Shown: piece by piece, positions 6,575 to 7,765 of the stretch
Layout: the number at the start of each line of letters is the position of its first letter
Numbering within the stretch: the first letter of the stretch is position 1
Source of the DNA: Flavobacteriaceae bacterium
GTDB lineage: Bacteria > Bacteroidota > Bacteroidia > Flavobacteriales > Flavobacteriaceae
DNA: 7,765 nucleotides
Reading direction: 5' to 3'
Assembly: GCA_947458575.1 (NCBI GenBank)
Contig: CANHBE010000118.1
Span: 1-7,765, forward strand
Translations under genes and position numbers: made by a program
The notes under the pieces: model-generated
Seen by the model: only the letters and a program-made list of their open reading frames with translations
What the model was told of the DNA's origin: nothing
The model's database searches: none

Positions 6575-7354
6575 ATGGTAAAGCTAAAAAACAATAACGT
6601 CGTTCAATTTGTTTTTGTTGTATTCTTAACATTTCTGCTGTTTAGTCGTTGTGGTACATCAAAATTAGATATCACAAAGATTGAAGGTAAACAAATACCG
6701 ATCGGGAGTGAAATCGAAAGCAATCAAAAAGTAGTCAGTTTTATTCAACCGTACAAGCAACACATTGACCAAGAACTGAATGCAGTCTTGGCTATTGCGA
6801 CTGAAACTATTGATAAAAGCGGCGTCTGGCAATCTCCTATGGGTAATTTGTTTTCTAAGGCCGTTTTCGAGAAAGGTAATCCAATTTTTGAAAAGCGAGA
6901 GAACAAGACTATTGACTTTGTTTTGCTCAATCATGGGGGTATTAGAACGATTATTCCGAAAGGGAATGTAACGGCTCGAAGTGCTTTTGAAATTATGCCT
7001 TTTGAAAATAGTTTGGTTGTGGTGGCATTAGCAGGCGAACAGGTTGAGGAATTGCTTCAGTATTTTGTGAATGAAAAAAAACCGCATCCGTTGTTTGGCA
7101 TCAGTTTTACAATTGAAAAAAACAACACTGTGAGTAACATCCTTGTGCAAGGAAAGCCCTTTTCGAAAGAAACTACTTATTATGTCGGAACCAACGATTA
7201 TCTGGCCAATGGCGGAGATAATATGACTTTTTTCAAGAAAGGAATTCAGCGTTATAATTTAGACTATAAACTTCGCAATATCTTGATTGATTATTTCAAA
7301 GAAGTAAAAACGCTATCGGTTGATAGTAGTGAAAGAGTCAAAGCAGAGCCGTAA
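6575..7354 (+). CDS. 5'-nucleotidase C-terminal domain protein, putative lipoprotein
   Basis: This 259-residue protein is the substrate-binding C-terminal domain of UshA-type 5'-nucleotidases (5_nucleotid_C family) as a stand-alone gene. Family motifs are NHGGIR (119-124), where Arg binds substrate in UshA, the PFEN loop (142-145), and TNDYLANGGD (206-215), which carries the Asn-Asp and Gly-Gly-Asp of the nucleotide pocket. The catalytic metal-binding metallophosphoesterase domain is absent; a separate gene starting at 7506 supplies such a domain. The N-terminus (residues about 9-23) is a hydrophobic segment followed by FSRC, so Cys26 is the probable lipid site, although Arg at the -1 position is atypical. 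No acidic run follows the Cys. ATG 6575 is the first start after an in-frame stop at 6560. On its own it is unlikely to hydrolyse nucleotides, and a partnership with the next gene product is inferred. Confidence 0.9.
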   Translation: MVKLKNNNVVQFVFVVFLTFLLFSRCGTSKLDITKIEGKQIPIGSEIESNQKVVSFIQPYKQHIDQELNAVLAIATETIDKSGVWQSPMGNLFSKAVFEKGNPIFEKRENKTIDFVLLNHGGIRTIIPKGNVTARSAFEIMPFENSLVVVALAGEQVEELLQYFVNEKKPHPLFGISFTIEKNNTVSNILVQGKPFSKETTYYVGTNDYLANGGDNMTFFKKGIQRYNLDYKLRNILIDYFKEVKTLSVDSSERVKAEP

Positions 7355-7505
7355 TTGGATTAATAGCCCTGATGGCAGTGGCATCCTTTTGTGCCGGCAA
7401 ATTTTTGTATGCATAACTGAAGATGAAGCACAAAAGATATAACGGACAGCAGGATCAAGCTCCCAAAAATTATAAGAAATTTAGATATACCAGATTGGAT
7501 TGATT
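7355..7505. other. Gap between the two nucleotidase genes, with micro-ORFs
   Basis: These 151 bp carry no recognised gene and no good promoter or terminator. A 26-codon ATG ORF at 7423-7503 (MKHKRYNGQQ start, very basic, RLD end) stops 2 nt before the ATG of the metallophosphatase. A 14-codon ORF lies at 7372-7416 (MAVASFCAGK start). In its frame the preceding codons also read hydrophobic, but they lack an ATG and follow a row of stops at 7321-7332. I cannot say whether either is translated. Confidence 0.4.
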
Positions 7506-7765
7506 ATGAAAAGAAGAGATTTTATAGAAAAAACGGCTGCGACAACAGCTTTTCTTGGATTGGGCTTAGCTCCAATGTTTGCTGCGGATTCAAAAATACA
7601 AGCGCAGTCGATGTTGCCGCAAGCAGCTTTGAACAAGACCAAACATTTGACCGTTTTACATACAAATGATGTGCACAGCTATATTGATCCTTTCCCTCCA
7701 ACTCATCCTAAAAGTCCAAATATGGGCGGTGTTGCACGACGCGCGAATTTGATTGAGTCTATTAG
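7506..7765 (+). CDS. Tat-exported metallophosphatase / 5'-nucleotidase catalytic domain, partial
   Basis: Only the first 86 codons are present; the gene runs off the right edge. The N-terminus MKRRDFIEKTAATTAFLGLG is a twin-arginine signal (Arg3-Arg4, Phe6, then a weakly hydrophobic core), with possible cleavage near MFA-AD at residues 24-27. The mature part starts with LTVLHTNDVHSY (48-59), the first metallophosphoesterase motif of UshA-type nucleotidases, in which Asp55 and His57 bind the metals. NMGGVARRANLI (72-83) matches the next conserved GG-AR segment. It should be a periplasmic phosphohydrolase of the 5'-nucleotidase/2',3'-cyclic phosphodiesterase superfamily, folded before export. 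It follows the C-terminal-domain gene on the same strand and is probably co-transcribed with it. The start is the only ATG that gives a complete Tat signal. The full length and domain make-up cannot be seen. Confidence 0.9.
   Translation, partial: MKRRDFIEKTAATTAFLGLGLAPMFAADSKIQAQSMLPQAALNKTKHLTVLHTNDVHSYIDPFPPTHPKSPNMGGVARRANLIESI

Noticed and set aside
6665..6971. Overlapping ORFs of 61-89 codons in other frames of the nucleotidase gene
   Set aside because: The nucleotidase frame carries clear family motifs across this stretch; the alternatives have none.
7333..7416. Hydrophobic reading frame across the nucleotidase stop as a frameshifted membrane tail
   Set aside because: The annotated frame ends after a normal C-terminus with its motifs complete, and the shifted frame is blocked by several stops at 7321-7332, so a broken gene is not supported.

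Overview
The window looks like chromosomal DNA from a member of the Bacteroidota, most likely the Flavobacteriaceae (Flavobacterium or a close relative). The grounds are an AT-rich composition, promoters of the TTG / TAnnTTTG type instead of E. coli-like -35/-10 boxes, few Shine-Dalgarno sequences, a DUF4835/PorD gene (found in type IX secretion lineages), an extended 106-residue Bacteroidota-type omega subunit, and a DUF6913-type protein next to dapA. No mobile element, CRISPR array, tRNA or rRNA was seen.

Layout. Positions 1-74 lie downstream of recN and hold a candidate leftward promoter for a gene beyond the left edge. Positions 75-5001 are a compact leftward cluster read in the order bamD, rpoZ, coaBC, porD (DUF4835), recN, with junctions of 8 nt, 8 nt, an 8-nt overlap and 50 nt. 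A strong candidate promoter for it lies at 5056-5084. Positions 5128-6526 are a second leftward unit, a DUF6913 gene followed 4 nt later by dapA. Positions 6527-6574 are a 48-bp divergent promoter region. Rightward from 6575 come a lipoprotein-like 5'-nucleotidase C-terminal-domain protein, a 151-bp gap with micro-ORFs, and the start of a Tat-exported metallophosphatase cut by the right edge.

The genes are mostly housekeeping. BamD (outer-membrane protein assembly) and PorD (type IX secretion) serve the cell envelope. Omega supports RNA polymerase, CoaBC makes 4'-phosphopantetheine for CoA, RecN acts in double-strand break repair, and DapA commits aspartate semialdehyde to lysine and peptidoglycan precursors. 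The rightward pair looks like a UshA-type nucleotidase divided over two genes, with the C-terminal substrate-binding domain encoded first and the catalytic metallophosphoesterase domain second.

I did not find a convincing undescribed system. The points most worth a second look are the CoaBC decarboxylase domain, which lacks the usual catalytic Cys and has Asp in place of the PxMN Asn; the split nucleotidase with two different export routes; the tightly packed divergent promoter that may produce a nearly leaderless transcript; and the uncharacterised DUF6913 protein tied to dapA.
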